NCBI GenBank assembly: GCA_002704345.1
Contig: PAGD01000030.1
Coordinates: 19,978 to 27,268, forward strand
Length of the DNA stretch: 7,291 nt
Direction of reading: 5' to 3'
From: Rhodobiaceae bacterium
GTDB taxonomy: Bacteria; Pseudomonadota; Alphaproteobacteria; MED-G09
Part shown: positions 1-6,499 of the stretch, piece after piece
How positions within the stretch are numbered: the first letter of the stretch is position 1
How the letters are laid out: each line of letters opens with the position of its first letter
The notes under the pieces: model-generated
The model's input: the letters and a program-made list of their open reading frames with translations, nothing else
Told to the model about the DNA's origin: nothing
Database searches by the model: none
Translations under genes and position numbers: made by a program

Positions 1-65
1 TCATAATTATCAACAGATTTAACTGCTTCTAAAATTTCTTTTTCTAATATTTCAAGGTCAATCAT
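1..65 (-). CDS. pheS: Phenylalanyl-tRNA synthetase alpha subunit, N-terminal fragment
   Basis: Only the first 21 codons are inside the window; the rest lies beyond position 1. The visible peptide begins MIDLEILEKEILEAVKSVDN, a charged helical N-terminus like the tRNA-binding coiled coil that opens PheS. The call rests mainly on position: pheS normally follows rplT in infC-rpmI-rplT-pheS-pheT operons, and this frame opens 57 bp after the rplT stop on the same strand. PheS carries the catalytic core of the PheST heterotetramer that charges tRNA-Phe in the cytoplasm. An in-frame ATG three codons earlier (72-74) is an alternative start. I prefer the ATG at 63-65 because a GGA lies 8 nt upstream of it, but the signal is weak. 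The 21 residues alone would not identify the gene. Confidence 0.75.
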   Translation of the reverse strand, partial: MIDLEILEKEILEAVKSVDNY

Positions 66-122
66 TAGTTTCATCCAAGAACTAAAAGTACTTTAAAAAT
101 AAAGCTTAACACAAATTTAGTT

Positions 123-479
123 TTATTTTAATGAAGCTTGAGCTTTTTCAACTAATTTTTGAAAACTTACAGCATCGGATATAGCTAATTCAGCTAGAAC
201 TTTTCTATCAATCTCAATTCCTGCTTTAGTAAGGCCATTGATGAATTGCCCATAAGTTGAGCCATTTAATCTTGCTGCTGCGTTTATTCTTTGTATCCAT
301 AAAGATCTGAAGTTCCTTTTTCGAACTTTCCTATCACGATATGCATATTGACCTGCCTTTTCGACTGCTTGATTAGCAATTCTGAAGGTATTTTTTCGTC
401 TACCCCAGTAGCCTTTAGCACTTTTTATTATCTTTCTATGTCTAGCGTGACTTGCTGGACCACCTTTTACACGAGCCAT
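123..479 (-). CDS. rplT: 50S ribosomal protein L20
   Basis: This is a full-length 118-residue L20, the usual size. It opens [19 protein letters not shown]. The basic N-terminal arm continues through [13 protein letters not shown] (about 23-35) and [14 protein letters not shown] (about 38-51), followed by the diagnostic [11 protein letters not shown] and the C-terminal [22 protein letters not shown]20 binds domain II of 23S rRNA early in large-subunit assembly. In E. coli and Bacillus it also represses its own operon by binding the mRNA. The start is ATG at 477-479. Its ribosome-binding site AGGGAG (486-491) overlaps the TAG stop of rpmI (490-492), so the two genes are separated by only 10 bp and are probably translationally coupled. 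pheS follows downstream. Confidence 0.98.
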   Translation of the reverse strand: MARVKGGPASHARHRKIIKSAKGYWGRRKNTFRIANQAVEKAGQYAYRDRKVRKRNFRSLWIQRINAAARLNGSTYGQFINGLTKAGIEIDRKVLAELAISDAVSFQKLVEKAQASLK

Positions 480-489
480 CTTTGTCTCC

Positions 490-687
490 CTATGCGTATG
501 GCAGGAATTTTTTCACTATCCTGCTGTCAGAATCGGAGAGGATGGTAGTTCCTCGTTTATTCCGGATTTGTTTTGGTGTTCTTTTAATCATTCCATGCCT
601 CTTGCCGGCTTGGGCGCGACTAACTTTACCTGAAGCTGTAACTTTGAAGCGTTTTTTTGCTCCACTTTTGGTCTTTAATTTGGGCAT
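490..687 (-). CDS. rpmI: 50S ribosomal protein L35
   Basis: This is a complete 65-residue L35 starting [17 protein letters not shown] and ending with [15 protein letters not shown], the standard length and composition (small, very basic). Family landmarks visible are [10 protein letters not shown] (about 5-14), the [17 protein letters not shown] stretch in the middle and the KKFLPYA C-terminus. L35 is a late-assembling structural protein of the large subunit. The ATG at 685-687 follows AGGAG (696-700) with 8 nt between. It is the second gene of the infC operon and is separated from infC by 125 bp, an unusually long gap for this otherwise tight operon. That gap contains a structured element described separately. 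Confidence 0.98.
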   Translation of the reverse strand: MPKLKTKSGAKKRFKVTASGKVSRAQAGKRHGMIKRTPKQIRNKRGTTILSDSDSRIVKKFLPYA

Positions 688-730
688 TTTGCATTCTCCT
701 GTATTTAATTATCATTAAAGGAATAAGCTT

Positions 731-768
731 TTTAGATAAACACGGCATGCCCTGCCGGATCATCTAAA
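731..768 (-). promoter_or_regulatory. Two-tier RNA hairpin in the infC-rpmI leader, candidate ribosomal-protein autoregulatory site
   Basis: Read on the minus strand, the RNA can form an outer 7-bp stem UUUAGAU/AUCUAAA. Inside it is an asymmetric internal loop (GAUC opposite UGUUU), then an inner 5-bp stem CGGCA/UGCCG closing a 5-nt loop GGGCA. All pairs are Watson-Crick. The inner part is notably GC-rich for this DNA. No U-run follows, so it is not an intrinsic terminator. In E. coli, L20 represses rpmI-rplT by binding structures between infC and rpmI, so the position fits. Homology to that element is not shown. Further down, AUUCCU (719-724) can pair imperfectly with the rpmI Shine-Dalgarno region. 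The fold was read by eye. Confidence 0.4.
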
Positions 769-812
769 GGTGGTTTATATTACTTTTGATATTAATTCAA
801 CTAAAAGAAGCT

Positions 813-1349
813 TTATCTGGGGGCTAAAACCATAATCATTTGTCTACCTTCAAATTTGGGGTCCATCTCTACCTTGGCTATTTGATCAATCTCTTCTTTA
901 ACTTTTTGTAGAAGAGAAGCCCCCCTATCTTGATGAGCCATTTCTCTTCCTCGAAACCTAAGAGTTACCTTAACTTTATCTCCTTCAGAAAGAAATTTTT
1001 GAACACTTCGCATTTTAACTTGATAGTCATGAACATCAATATTTGGACGAAGTTTAATTTCTTTAATAGCAATGGTTTTTTGCTTCTTTTTAGCTTGGGT
1101 GGCTTTTTTTTGACTCTCAAATTTATATTTTCCATAATCCATTACCTTACAAACAGGAGGATTTGTCTTAGGTGATATTTCCACAAGGTCTAAGCCTTGC
1201 TCTTTAGATACTTCAATTGCGTGAGGGGTTGGTACATTACCTTTTTTTTCACCAGAAGCATCTATTAGTAATACTTCTTCTGCGGTAATTTGTTCGTTGA
1301 CCCGCGGTCCTTTGGAGGAAGGCGGTGTCTGGCTATGTTGTCTACTTAT
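813..1349 (-). CDS. infC: Translation initiation factor IF-3, ATA start codon
   Basis: IF3 binds the 30S subunit, blocks premature 50S joining and proofreads start-codon and initiator-tRNA choice. From position 1349 the frame gives 178 residues, close to the 180 of E. coli. Landmarks are the N-terminal domain [20 protein letters not shown] (about 14-33) and [27 protein letters not shown] (about 52-78), the basic KKKQKT linker, then the C-terminal domain [30 protein letters not shown] and a terminal MVLAPR. The conserved N-terminal domain lies upstream of the first GTG (1182-1184), so that GTG cannot be the start. Upstream of it there is no in-frame ATG, GTG or TTG before the TAA at 1362-1364. 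ATA at 1347-1349 sits 8 nt after TAAGGAG. It is the first gene of the operon, with rpmI, rplT and pheS downstream. Confidence 0.95.
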   Translation of the reverse strand: MSRQHSQTPPSSKGPRVNEQITAEEVLLIDASGEKKGNVPTPHAIEVSKEQGLDLVEISPKTNPPVCKVMDYGKYKFESQKKATQAKKKQKTIAIKEIKLRPNIDVHDYQVKMRSVQKFLSEGDKVKVTLRFRGREMAHQDRGASLLQKVKEEIDQIAKVEMDPKFEGRQMIMVLAPR

Positions 1350-1357
1350 GGAAACTT

Positions 1358-1364
1358 CTCCTTA
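1358..1364 (-). promoter_or_regulatory. Strong ribosome-binding site of infC
   Basis: TAAGGAG on the minus strand is a seven-base match to the anti-Shine-Dalgarno region, 8 nt before the ATA codon at 1347-1349. It decides the infC start: its own TAA is the in-frame stop, and it leaves only GGA GAA GTT TCC before ATA. A strong site in front of a poor start codon is the arrangement expected for IF3 autoregulation. Confidence 0.85.
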
Positions 1365-1383
1365 TTAATAAAATTTTCATCTT

Positions 1384-1412
1384 AAGATTGCTTTCTATAC
1401 AAATCATGTCAA
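1384..1412 (-). promoter_or_regulatory. Candidate sigma-70 promoter of the infC operon
   Basis: On the minus strand a perfect -35 hexamer TTGACA (1407-1412, preceded by C as in alphaproteobacterial promoters) is followed after 17 bp by AATCTT (1384-1389), a weak -10 with 3 of 6 consensus bases. Transcription would start near 1377, giving a leader of about 28 nt that just contains the infC ribosome-binding site. It lies in the 68-bp gap after the glycosyltransferase stop, so the translation operon need not depend on that gene's promoter. The poor -10 keeps this tentative. Confidence 0.45.
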
Positions 1413-1417
1413 GAAAT

Positions 1418-2596
1418 TCATTTAGAAATTAACAATCGATTATAGACTTCTAATGTCTTTTTACACATACTTTCAAGAGAAAAATTATTTTTTACATTCA
1501 TAATAGCTCGTTTTTGCATGCCTTGAATTTCTTCATTTTCCATTTTTAATGCTATTTTTATTTTATCAGCAAGTGATTCACTATTATTTGGTATTGCTTT
1601 AAAGCCTGTGAAATTTTTACCACTTTTTATAGTATCTTTTACTGCACCAGCATCACATGAGATTATTATTTTTCCTGATGCTTGAGCTTCTATAGGAATT
1701 CTTCCAAAAGGCTCTGGTTCTATAGACGGAGATAAAATCACATCAGACGCATGGTAGGCCAAAGGCATATTTTCAACTTTTCCAATTAACCTTATTTTTT
1801 TTTCAAGTGAATAAGATGAGATTAACCTATTTAAGTTATGAATATATTTCTCACTGTTTTTTTGTTCCCCAGCAAAAAGACAAACAATATTTTTAAAAAA
1901 GCTCTCCCCTTTTAATAAATTGATTGCCTCAATTGCAACTTCGTGACCTTTCCACTTTGTTAACCTAGCAGGAAGAAGGATTATAACTTTTTCTTTATCA
2001 AAAATTCTCCAATTTTCTTTTATTTTAGCGATTTCATGACTATTGATATCTGATTTTTTGAAATTATTAACATCAACACCTCTTGGTATAATATCAATTT
2101 TACTTTTATTCATTCCATATATTTTACTGATATTTTCTGCTGTATATATAGAATTAGCTATAACGGCATCGCCTTTTAACATTATTGAGTTGTATATTTT
2201 TTTTATAAAAGAAGAATTACTCACATGACCATGCCAAGTTGTTAATACTGGTATACCTAATTTTTTTGCAGCAAAAATTGCTGACCATGCTGGTACTCTA
2301 GATCTAACATGAACTAAGTTAATTTTTTTTTCTCGAAAAATTTTTATAAATAAAAAATAATTTTTTATTATCGAGTAAGGATTTTTTTTATCAATTTTTA
2401 ATTTTATTACTTCTATATTCGCTTTCTCAAGATCATCTATAAGTTTTCCTCCTGATGTTAAAACAAGAGAAGAAAAGTTTGTATCTTTAAGAAAGCTGGT
2501 AATTTCTAAAACAGTTCTTTCTGCCCCACCTATTTCCATATTTGGAATTATTTGTAGAATTCTTTTATTTTTATAATTAAGATTTGATTTTGACAT
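1418..2596 (-). CDS. GT4-family glycosyltransferase
   Basis: This 392-residue protein has the GT-B layout of family GT4: two Rossmann-like halves joined by a linker. The N-terminal acceptor half has ILQIIPNMEIGGAER (about 13-27, the glycine-rich GGAER loop), VHVRSRVPAWSA (about 95-106) and TTWHGH (about 119-124). PRGVDVNNF (171-179) marks the domain junction. The C-terminal donor half has PARLTKWKGH (about 209-218) and EPEPFGRIPIEAQASG. There E295 and E303 form the E-x7-E motif that contacts the nucleotide-sugar. The family transfers sugars with retention of configuration, here probably to lipopolysaccharide core or another envelope glycan at the inner membrane face. Sugar and acceptor cannot be told from sequence. 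No signal peptide is visible. The ATG at 2594-2596 is the only plausible start and has no Shine-Dalgarno. It is divergent from the hydrolase gene. Confidence 0.9.
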   Translation of the reverse strand: MSKSNLNYKNKRILQIIPNMEIGGAERTVLEITSFLKDTNFSSLVLTSGGKLIDDLEKANIEVIKLKIDKKNPYSIIKNYFLFIKIFREKKINLVHVRSRVPAWSAIFAAKKLGIPVLTTWHGHVSNSSFIKKIYNSIMLKGDAVIANSIYTAENISKIYGMNKSKIDIIPRGVDVNNFKKSDINSHEIAKIKENWRIFDKEKVIILLPARLTKWKGHEVAIEAINLLKGESFFKNIVCLFAGEQKNSEKYIHNLNRLISSYSLEKKIRLIGKVENMPLAYHASDVILSPSIEPEPFGRIPIEAQASGKIIISCDAGAVKDTIKSGKNFTGFKAIPNNSESLADKIKIALKMENEEIQGMQKRAIMNVKNNFSLESMCKKTLEVYNRLLISK

Positions 2597-2609
2597 ATAT
2601 TATAAACCT
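2597..2609. promoter_or_regulatory. 13-bp divergent start-to-start gap with -10-like sequence
   Basis: Only 13 bp separate the start codons of the glycosyltransferase (minus) and hydrolase (plus) genes, and neither has a Shine-Dalgarno. On the minus strand TATAAT (2599-2604) would place transcription start at or beside the ATG. On the plus strand TATATT (2596-2601) would do the same for the hydrolase. Both mRNAs could therefore be leaderless. No good -35 element is visible at 16-18 bp on either side, and TA-rich matches are common in this DNA, so confidence is low. Confidence 0.25.
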
Positions 2610-3368
2610 ATGAAAAAAATACATGATACATTAAAAACCGCAAATGATAATTCTATAGCTTATATTTATGAATATAGTCCAAAAAATAAACATAATCTTA
2701 TATGGTTTGGCGGTTTAAATTCTGACATGCACGGAACTAAGGCGGAAGCTATTTCGGAATATGCTGATTTAAATAATTATAATTTTTGTCGGTTTGATTA
2801 TTCAGGACATGGACTCTCATCAGGTAATTTTGAAGATTGTAATATTTCTGATTGGTTAAACGATAGTATTAATATTTTAGATAATATTTGTAATGGTCAG
2901 CAAATTTTTATCGGCTCATCTATGGGTGGTTGGATTTCATTATTATTAGCTCTTAAAAGAAAAAATAGGGTTAGCGGCCTAGTTTTGATAGCACCAGCAG
3001 TTGATATGACAGAAATACTTATGTGGAATAATTTTAGTGATAACGAAAAAAATACAATCAATAAAAAAGGATATATAGAAATTTTTTCTGATGATTATCC
3101 TCCTTATAAAATCACTAAAAATCTCATAGATGATGGAAGAAAATATTTATTAATGAATCAAAAAATTCCCATAGATTGCCCTGTGAAAATTATTCACGGT
3201 ATAGAGGATGAAGCTGTTCCATGGGATCTATCAATAGAACTAACTAAGAAAATCTTATCTAATTCTATAACTCAATTATTTATAAAGGACGGGGACCACG
3301 GGCTTTCACGCACTTCGGATCTTGATCATATATTTTTCTCAGTAGAGCAGATTATCAAAAAAATATAA
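2610..3368 (+). CDS. ABHD10-like alpha/beta hydrolase (serine esterase or thioesterase)
   Basis: This 252-residue protein has a complete alpha/beta-hydrolase triad. The nucleophile elbow GSSMGGW (102-108) has S104 as nucleophile, HGIEDEAVP has the acid D200, and DGDHGLSR has the base H230. Around these are FGGLNSDMHGTKA (33-45, oxyanion-hole loop), FDYSGHGLSSG (62-72) and LVLIAPAVDMTEILMWN (about 124-140). That wording resembles alphaproteobacterial relatives of ABHD10, a human mitochondrial hydrolase reported to act on acyl-glucuronides and S-palmitoylated proteins. The bacterial substrate is unknown. No signal peptide is seen, so it is probably cytoplasmic. It is the only plus-strand gene in the middle of the window, divergent from the glycosyltransferase and convergent with queG. 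The start has no Shine-Dalgarno. The fold is certain; the subfamily is less so. Confidence 0.88.
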   Translation: MKKIHDTLKTANDNSIAYIYEYSPKNKHNLIWFGGLNSDMHGTKAEAISEYADLNNYNFCRFDYSGHGLSSGNFEDCNISDWLNDSINILDNICNGQQIFIGSSMGGWISLLLALKRKNRVSGLVLIAPAVDMTEILMWNNFSDNEKNTINKKGYIEIFSDDYPPYKITKNLIDDGRKYLLMNQKIPIDCPVKIIHGIEDEAVPWDLSIELTKKILSNSITQLFIKDGDHGLSRTSDLDHIFFSVEQIIKKI

Positions 3369-3375
3369 TTATATT
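3362..3375. repeat. 14-bp perfect AT-only palindrome across two convergent stop codons
   Basis: AATATAATTATATT is a perfect palindrome centred on 3368/3369. It contains the hydrolase stop TAA (3366-3368) and overlaps the first two positions of the queG stop (3374-3376). With only A/T pairs and no spacer it would make a poor RNA hairpin, so I do not call it a terminator. No other terminator is visible between these convergent genes. Confidence 0.5.
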
Positions 3376-4489
3376 AGTTTATCCATTCTTTTATTACGTC
3401 TTGATTTTTTTCTTTTGATAATGAAATTTTTTTAATTTCTTTTAATTCCTCTCCATCGATAATTTGATTTAAGGCCCAAATAGCTGCTCCTCTAACAATA
3501 GGTGAATCATCAAAGATATTTTTATTTATATGATCTTTTGCATCTTTTAATTTTGCATTTCCAATTGCTATTAAAACATTCCTTAAAAATCTATCTCTGC
3601 CTATTCTCTTAATAGGTGATTTTGAAAACATTTTTCTAAAACTATCATCATCAAGTAATGATAATTTTTTTAAATCATATAATTCGTTTTGATTCTTCTG
3701 TTTAAATTTTATTTCTTTCGATTCTTTTGCAAATTTATTCCATGGGCAAACAGCCAAGCAATCATCACAGCCATATATTCTATTCCCAATTTTTGAGCGA
3801 AGGTTAGTTGGAATAATACCTTTATGCTCTATCGTTAGATACGAAATACATTTTCTAGCATCCAACTTGTAAGGTTTTACAAAAGCATTAGTAGGACAAA
3901 CTTCTATACAATTATTACAGTTACCACAATGATCATTCTCCTCAGTATCAATTTCTATGTCTAGGTTGGTAAATATTGATGCTAGAAATAACCATGATCC
4001 ATAATCTCTTGATACTAAATTGGTGTGTTTACCTTGCCAACCTAAACCAGCTTTTTGCGCGAGTGGTTTTTCCATAATTGGAGCCGTATCAATGAAAACC
4101 TTAATTTCTGAATTAGTTTGGTTTACAATCCATCTTCCAAATTTTTTCAAATTTTTTTTAATCACATCATGATAATCATCTCCTCTTGCGTAAACTGATA
4201 TATTACCTATGTCTTTTAATTTTAGGTTATGCATTGGGTCATGATCAGGAGCATAATTTACCCCAAGAACAATTATGCTCTTAACATCTGGCCATATTTT
4301 TTTCGGAGATAATCTTCTTTCTAAATTTTTTTCGAGCCAATCCATATCCCCGTGGAAATTATTATTTAGGAAATCTTTTATATAGTTATGATCTTTCTTA
4401 TGAATTTTTGGATCGGTAACTTTTATTATATCAAATCCAAATTCTTTTGATTTTTTTTGGATTTTTTCTTTAGAAATCAAGGAGTGCAT
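3374..4489 (-). CDS. queG: Epoxyqueuosine reductase
   Basis: QueG reduces epoxyqueuosine to queuosine at the wobble base of GUN-anticodon tRNAs, using cobalamin and two [4Fe-4S] clusters in the cytoplasm. The 371-residue product has the signature VFIDTAPIMEKPLAQKAGLGW (about 131-151), with D134 as the probable catalytic acid. The ferredoxin motif CGNCNNCIEVCP (C188, C191, C194, C198) is followed by C214 and CDDCLAVCPW (C241, C244, C248). These eight are the only cysteines in the protein. A HEAT-like tail (DDSPIVRGAAIWAL, about 327-340) probably contacts tRNA. Length is near the 379 of E. coli. The ATG at 4487-4489 is chosen because AGAGGA (4494-4499) lies 4 nt upstream. A TTG nine codons earlier (4514-4516) would extend the overlap. 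It overlaps the GST gene by 20 bp, suggesting coupled translation. Confidence 0.96.
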   Translation of the reverse strand: MHSLISKEKIQKKSKEFGFDIIKVTDPKIHKKDHNYIKDFLNNNFHGDMDWLEKNLERRLSPKKIWPDVKSIIVLGVNYAPDHDPMHNLKLKDIGNISVYARGDDYHDVIKKNLKKFGRWIVNQTNSEIKVFIDTAPIMEKPLAQKAGLGWQGKHTNLVSRDYGSWLFLASIFTNLDIEIDTEENDHCGNCNNCIEVCPTNAFVKPYKLDARKCISYLTIEHKGIIPTNLRSKIGNRIYGCDDCLAVCPWNKFAKESKEIKFKQKNQNELYDLKKLSLLDDDSFRKMFSKSPIKRIGRDRFLRNVLIAIGNAKLKDAKDHINKNIFDDSPIVRGAAIWALNQIIDGEELKEIKKISLSKEKNQDVIKEWIN

Positions 4490-5141
4490 AATTTCCTCTT
4501 GGTGGAATACCGACAATTTTATCAGTAAGGATTGATCTAAAACTTGGTCTACTTTTTATTCGCGAATACCATAACTTGATCTCAGGAAATTTTTCCCACG
4601 GGATATCACCTAAATAATCTAAACAAGAAATATGAGACGCAGCTGTTAAATCTGCAAGCTCTATTTTATTAGTTACTAACCAAAATCTTCTCTCCAAAAG
4701 ATACTCCATATATTTTAGATGATTATTCATAGTACCTATTGCCATACGAATTAATTCAGTATTTGGTAAGCCTCCACCTTTTTCAATAGAACGAAACCTT
4801 TTTTCAACCCTTTCATTAATTATTATTTTACTAACTTCTCTATAAAATTTATTATCAAACCAATCGATTAGTCTTCTATTCTCAGCCTTAGTTTTTGTAT
4901 CTTCTGGAAGAATATTTTTATATTTAAATTCAATATATTCTGAAATCGCATACTGCCCGCAAAAAGTAACTTCATCAAAAATTAGTATTGGAACTTCTCC
5001 GGAAGGATTTAACTTTATAAATTCTTTCCGATTTTCCCAATATCTCTCAACAATTAAATCTACTCCAATTTTTTGTTCTCCTAAAAGCAACCGTATTTTT
5101 CTGCTAAATGGACATAATGGATAATGGTATAAAGTTGTCAT
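4470..5141 (-). CDS. Glutathione S-transferase family protein
   Basis: The 223-residue protein has a two-domain GST plan. The thioredoxin-like N-terminal domain (about 1-76) starts TTLYHYPLCPFSRKIR, with C10-P-F-S as a cysteine-type active site, as in omega and beta GSTs and glutaredoxins. It carries NPSGEVPIL, with the cis-proline P51. The helical C-terminal domain (about 90-205) carries ELADLTAAS, with the conserved D164 helix cap. The usual Glu-Ser pair that holds the gamma-glutamyl end of glutathione is replaced by Gly-Gln (residues 62-63, CGQYAI), so glutathione use is likely but not certain. Substrate is unknown. It directly precedes and overlaps queG, an arrangement I recall from other alphaproteobacteria, so the two are probably one transcript. 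The ATG at 5139-5141 has no clear Shine-Dalgarno; the 63-bp gap to the upstream permease is nearly all A/T. Confidence 0.88.
   Translation of the reverse strand: MTTLYHYPLCPFSRKIRLLLGEQKIGVDLIVERYWENRKEFIKLNPSGEVPILIFDEVTFCGQYAISEYIEFKYKNILPEDTKTKAENRRLIDWFDNKFYREVSKIIINERVEKRFRSIEKGGGLPNTELIRMAIGTMNNHLKYMEYLLERRFWLVTNKIELADLTAASHISCLDYLGDIPWEKFPEIKLWYSRIKSRPSFRSILTDKIVGIPPRGNYALLDF
4494..4499 (-). promoter_or_regulatory. Ribosome-binding site of queG inside the GST gene
   Basis: AGAGGA on the minus strand lies 4 nt before the ATG at 4487-4489 and within the last codons of the upstream GST reading frame. It decides the queG start in favour of this ATG over the earlier in-frame TTG, which has no such site. 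Confidence 0.75.
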
Positions 5142-5204
5142 ATTATTTATTAATTTTAAAAATTATTCCTTTAAATTATTAGATTATTTGTAATTATAAT
5201 TTAT

Positions 5205-6494
5205 TTATAAAAAAACAAACTTTGCTAAAAATATTACTGTCAGAAACCAAGCACCTAAAGAAACTTCTTTATATTTATTAGATGCTATCTTAATTGCTAC
5301 GTAAGAAATAAATCCAAGAGCAATTCCATTGGCAATAGAAAATGTTAATGGAATCATAACAATTATAATTAATGCAGGAAATATTTCAGTTATTTCAGAC
5401 CAATCTAACCTCTCCATATCGCTTAGCATCAAAATTGCAATATAAATAAGTGCTCCAGCAGTTGCATATGGTGGAATGATTTCAGCTAGTGGTGAAAAAA
5501 AAATTGATAATAAAAAACCAATTCCAGTTATAACTGCAGTCAATCCTGTTCTACCACCAATCTCAACTCCAGCAGAACTTTCAACATAACTTGTAACGGG
5601 AGCACATCCAAAAAAAGATCCTATGATACTTGAACTACTATCAGCCTTTAGAGCCTTATCAATATTTTTTATTTTTCCTGATTTATTAGTTAATTTAGCT
5701 CTACTTGCTATGCTTAATAATGTTCCAGTGGTATCGAAGAAATTAACAAATAAAAATGAAATAATTATACCAATCATTGCCACATCTAGAGCACCAAAAA
5801 TATCTAATTTCATAAATACTGGTAAAAAATCAGGTGGAGCTGATAAAATTCCTTTAAATTCAATAAAATTAAATACTATTGCCAGAAAAGTTATAACAAA
5901 AATACCAATTATTATAGACCCAGAGATCTTACGAACTGACAGAATTGAAATTAATAAAAACCCAAGTACAGCCATTATCGTGGTTGGCTGTGAAAGATCT
6001 CCAAGAGTAACCAATGTTGAGTTGTTGGCAATAATTATCCCACCACTTTTCAAGCCAATTAAACCAATAAAAAGTCCTACACCTGAACCCATAGCAATTC
6101 TTAAATTTAAAGGTATACCGTCCAACATCCATTTGCGTAAAGGTGTTATACTCATTAGCGTAAACAAAATACCCGCCCAAAAGACAGCTCCAAGAGCAAC
6201 CTCCCATGAGTAACCCATTCCACCTACTACAGTATAAGTAAAAAAAGCATTTAATCCCATTCCAGGAGCTAGACCAACTGGCCAGTTTGCATAAAGTCCC
6301 ATAAAAAAACATGCTAAAGATGCTGCAAGACAGGTACCAACAAAGCTTGCCCCTTGATCCATACCACTAGCAGCCATCATTTGAGGATTAACAAATATTA
6401 TATAAGACATTGTAACAAATGTCGTCATTCCAGCTAAAAACTCTTTTTTTAGAGATGTTTTATTAGTCTTTAATTTGAAAATTTTTTCTAACAT
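5205..6494 (-). CDS. AzgA-type purine permease (NCS2 superfamily)
   Basis: The 429-residue, very hydrophobic protein has about 12-14 membrane segments, the size of the AzgA branch (E. coli GhxP/GhxQ and AdeP/AdeQ; Bacillus PbuG). Landmarks are GMTTFVTMSYIIFVNP (about 22-37), VGLAPGMGLNAFF (73-85), NFFDTTGTL (251-259, substrate-site region) and CAPVTSYVESSAGVEIGGRTGLTA (297-320, the second half-helix motif with E305 and the GGRTGLTA signature). PPYATAGALI and MIPLTFSIANGIALGF close the transport fold. The family imports guanine, hypoxanthine or adenine by proton symport across the inner membrane; which purine cannot be read from sequence. The ATG at 6492-6494 lacks a Shine-Dalgarno. It is divergent from the TonB-dependent receptor and 63 bp upstream of the GST gene. 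Confidence 0.93.
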   Translation of the reverse strand: MLEKIFKLKTNKTSLKKEFLAGMTTFVTMSYIIFVNPQMMAASGMDQGASFVGTCLAASLACFFMGLYANWPVGLAPGMGLNAFFTYTVVGGMGYSWEVALGAVFWAGILFTLMSITPLRKWMLDGIPLNLRIAMGSGVGLFIGLIGLKSGGIIIANNSTLVTLGDLSQPTTIMAVLGFLLISILSVRKISGSIIIGIFVITFLAIVFNFIEFKGILSAPPDFLPVFMKLDIFGALDVAMIGIIISFLFVNFFDTTGTLLSIASRAKLTNKSGKIKNIDKALKADSSSSIIGSFFGCAPVTSYVESSAGVEIGGRTGLTAVITGIGFLLSIFFSPLAEIIPPYATAGALIYIAILMLSDMERLDWSEITEIFPALIIIVMIPLTFSIANGIALGFISYVAIKIASNKYKEVSLGAWFLTVIFLAKFVFL

Positions 6495-6499
6495 TATTT

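Noticed and set aside
80..122. AACTAAA/TTTAGTT inverted repeat between rplT and pheS as a terminator or attenuator
   Set aside because: The stem is weak and A/T-rich with a 29-nt loop, has no U-run, and sits inside an operon.
348..718. Plus-strand open frames across rplT and rpmI
   Set aside because: They are antisense to ribosomal protein genes and show no protein-like motifs.
930..1175. Plus-strand open frame opposite infC
   Set aside because: It is antisense to conserved IF3 coding sequence, and its hydrophobic content comes from the complement of lysine-rich codons.
813..1184. IF3 starting at GTG 1182-1184 (123 aa)
   Set aside because: This would remove the conserved N-terminal domain, which is intact in frame upstream and preceded by a strong ribosome-binding site.
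2043..2228. Plus-strand open frame opposite the glycosyltransferase
   Set aside because: It is a short antisense shadow without a ribosome-binding site or family match.
2590..2595. Plus-strand TTGACA as a -35 box for the hydrolase
   Set aside because: A -10 at 16-18 bp would fall inside the hydrolase coding sequence, in a run of A; it overlaps the glycosyltransferase start by chance.
4490..4516. queG starting at TTG 4514-4516 (380 aa)
   Set aside because: There is no ribosome-binding site before the TTG, while the ATG at 4487-4489 has AGAGGA at good spacing; the extra nine residues overlap the GST gene and do not look conserved.
5623..6312. Long open frames on both strands inside the permease gene
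   Set aside because: Their translations have low-complexity or aromatic-rich composition with no recognisable family, while the AzgA frame is clearly real and conserved.
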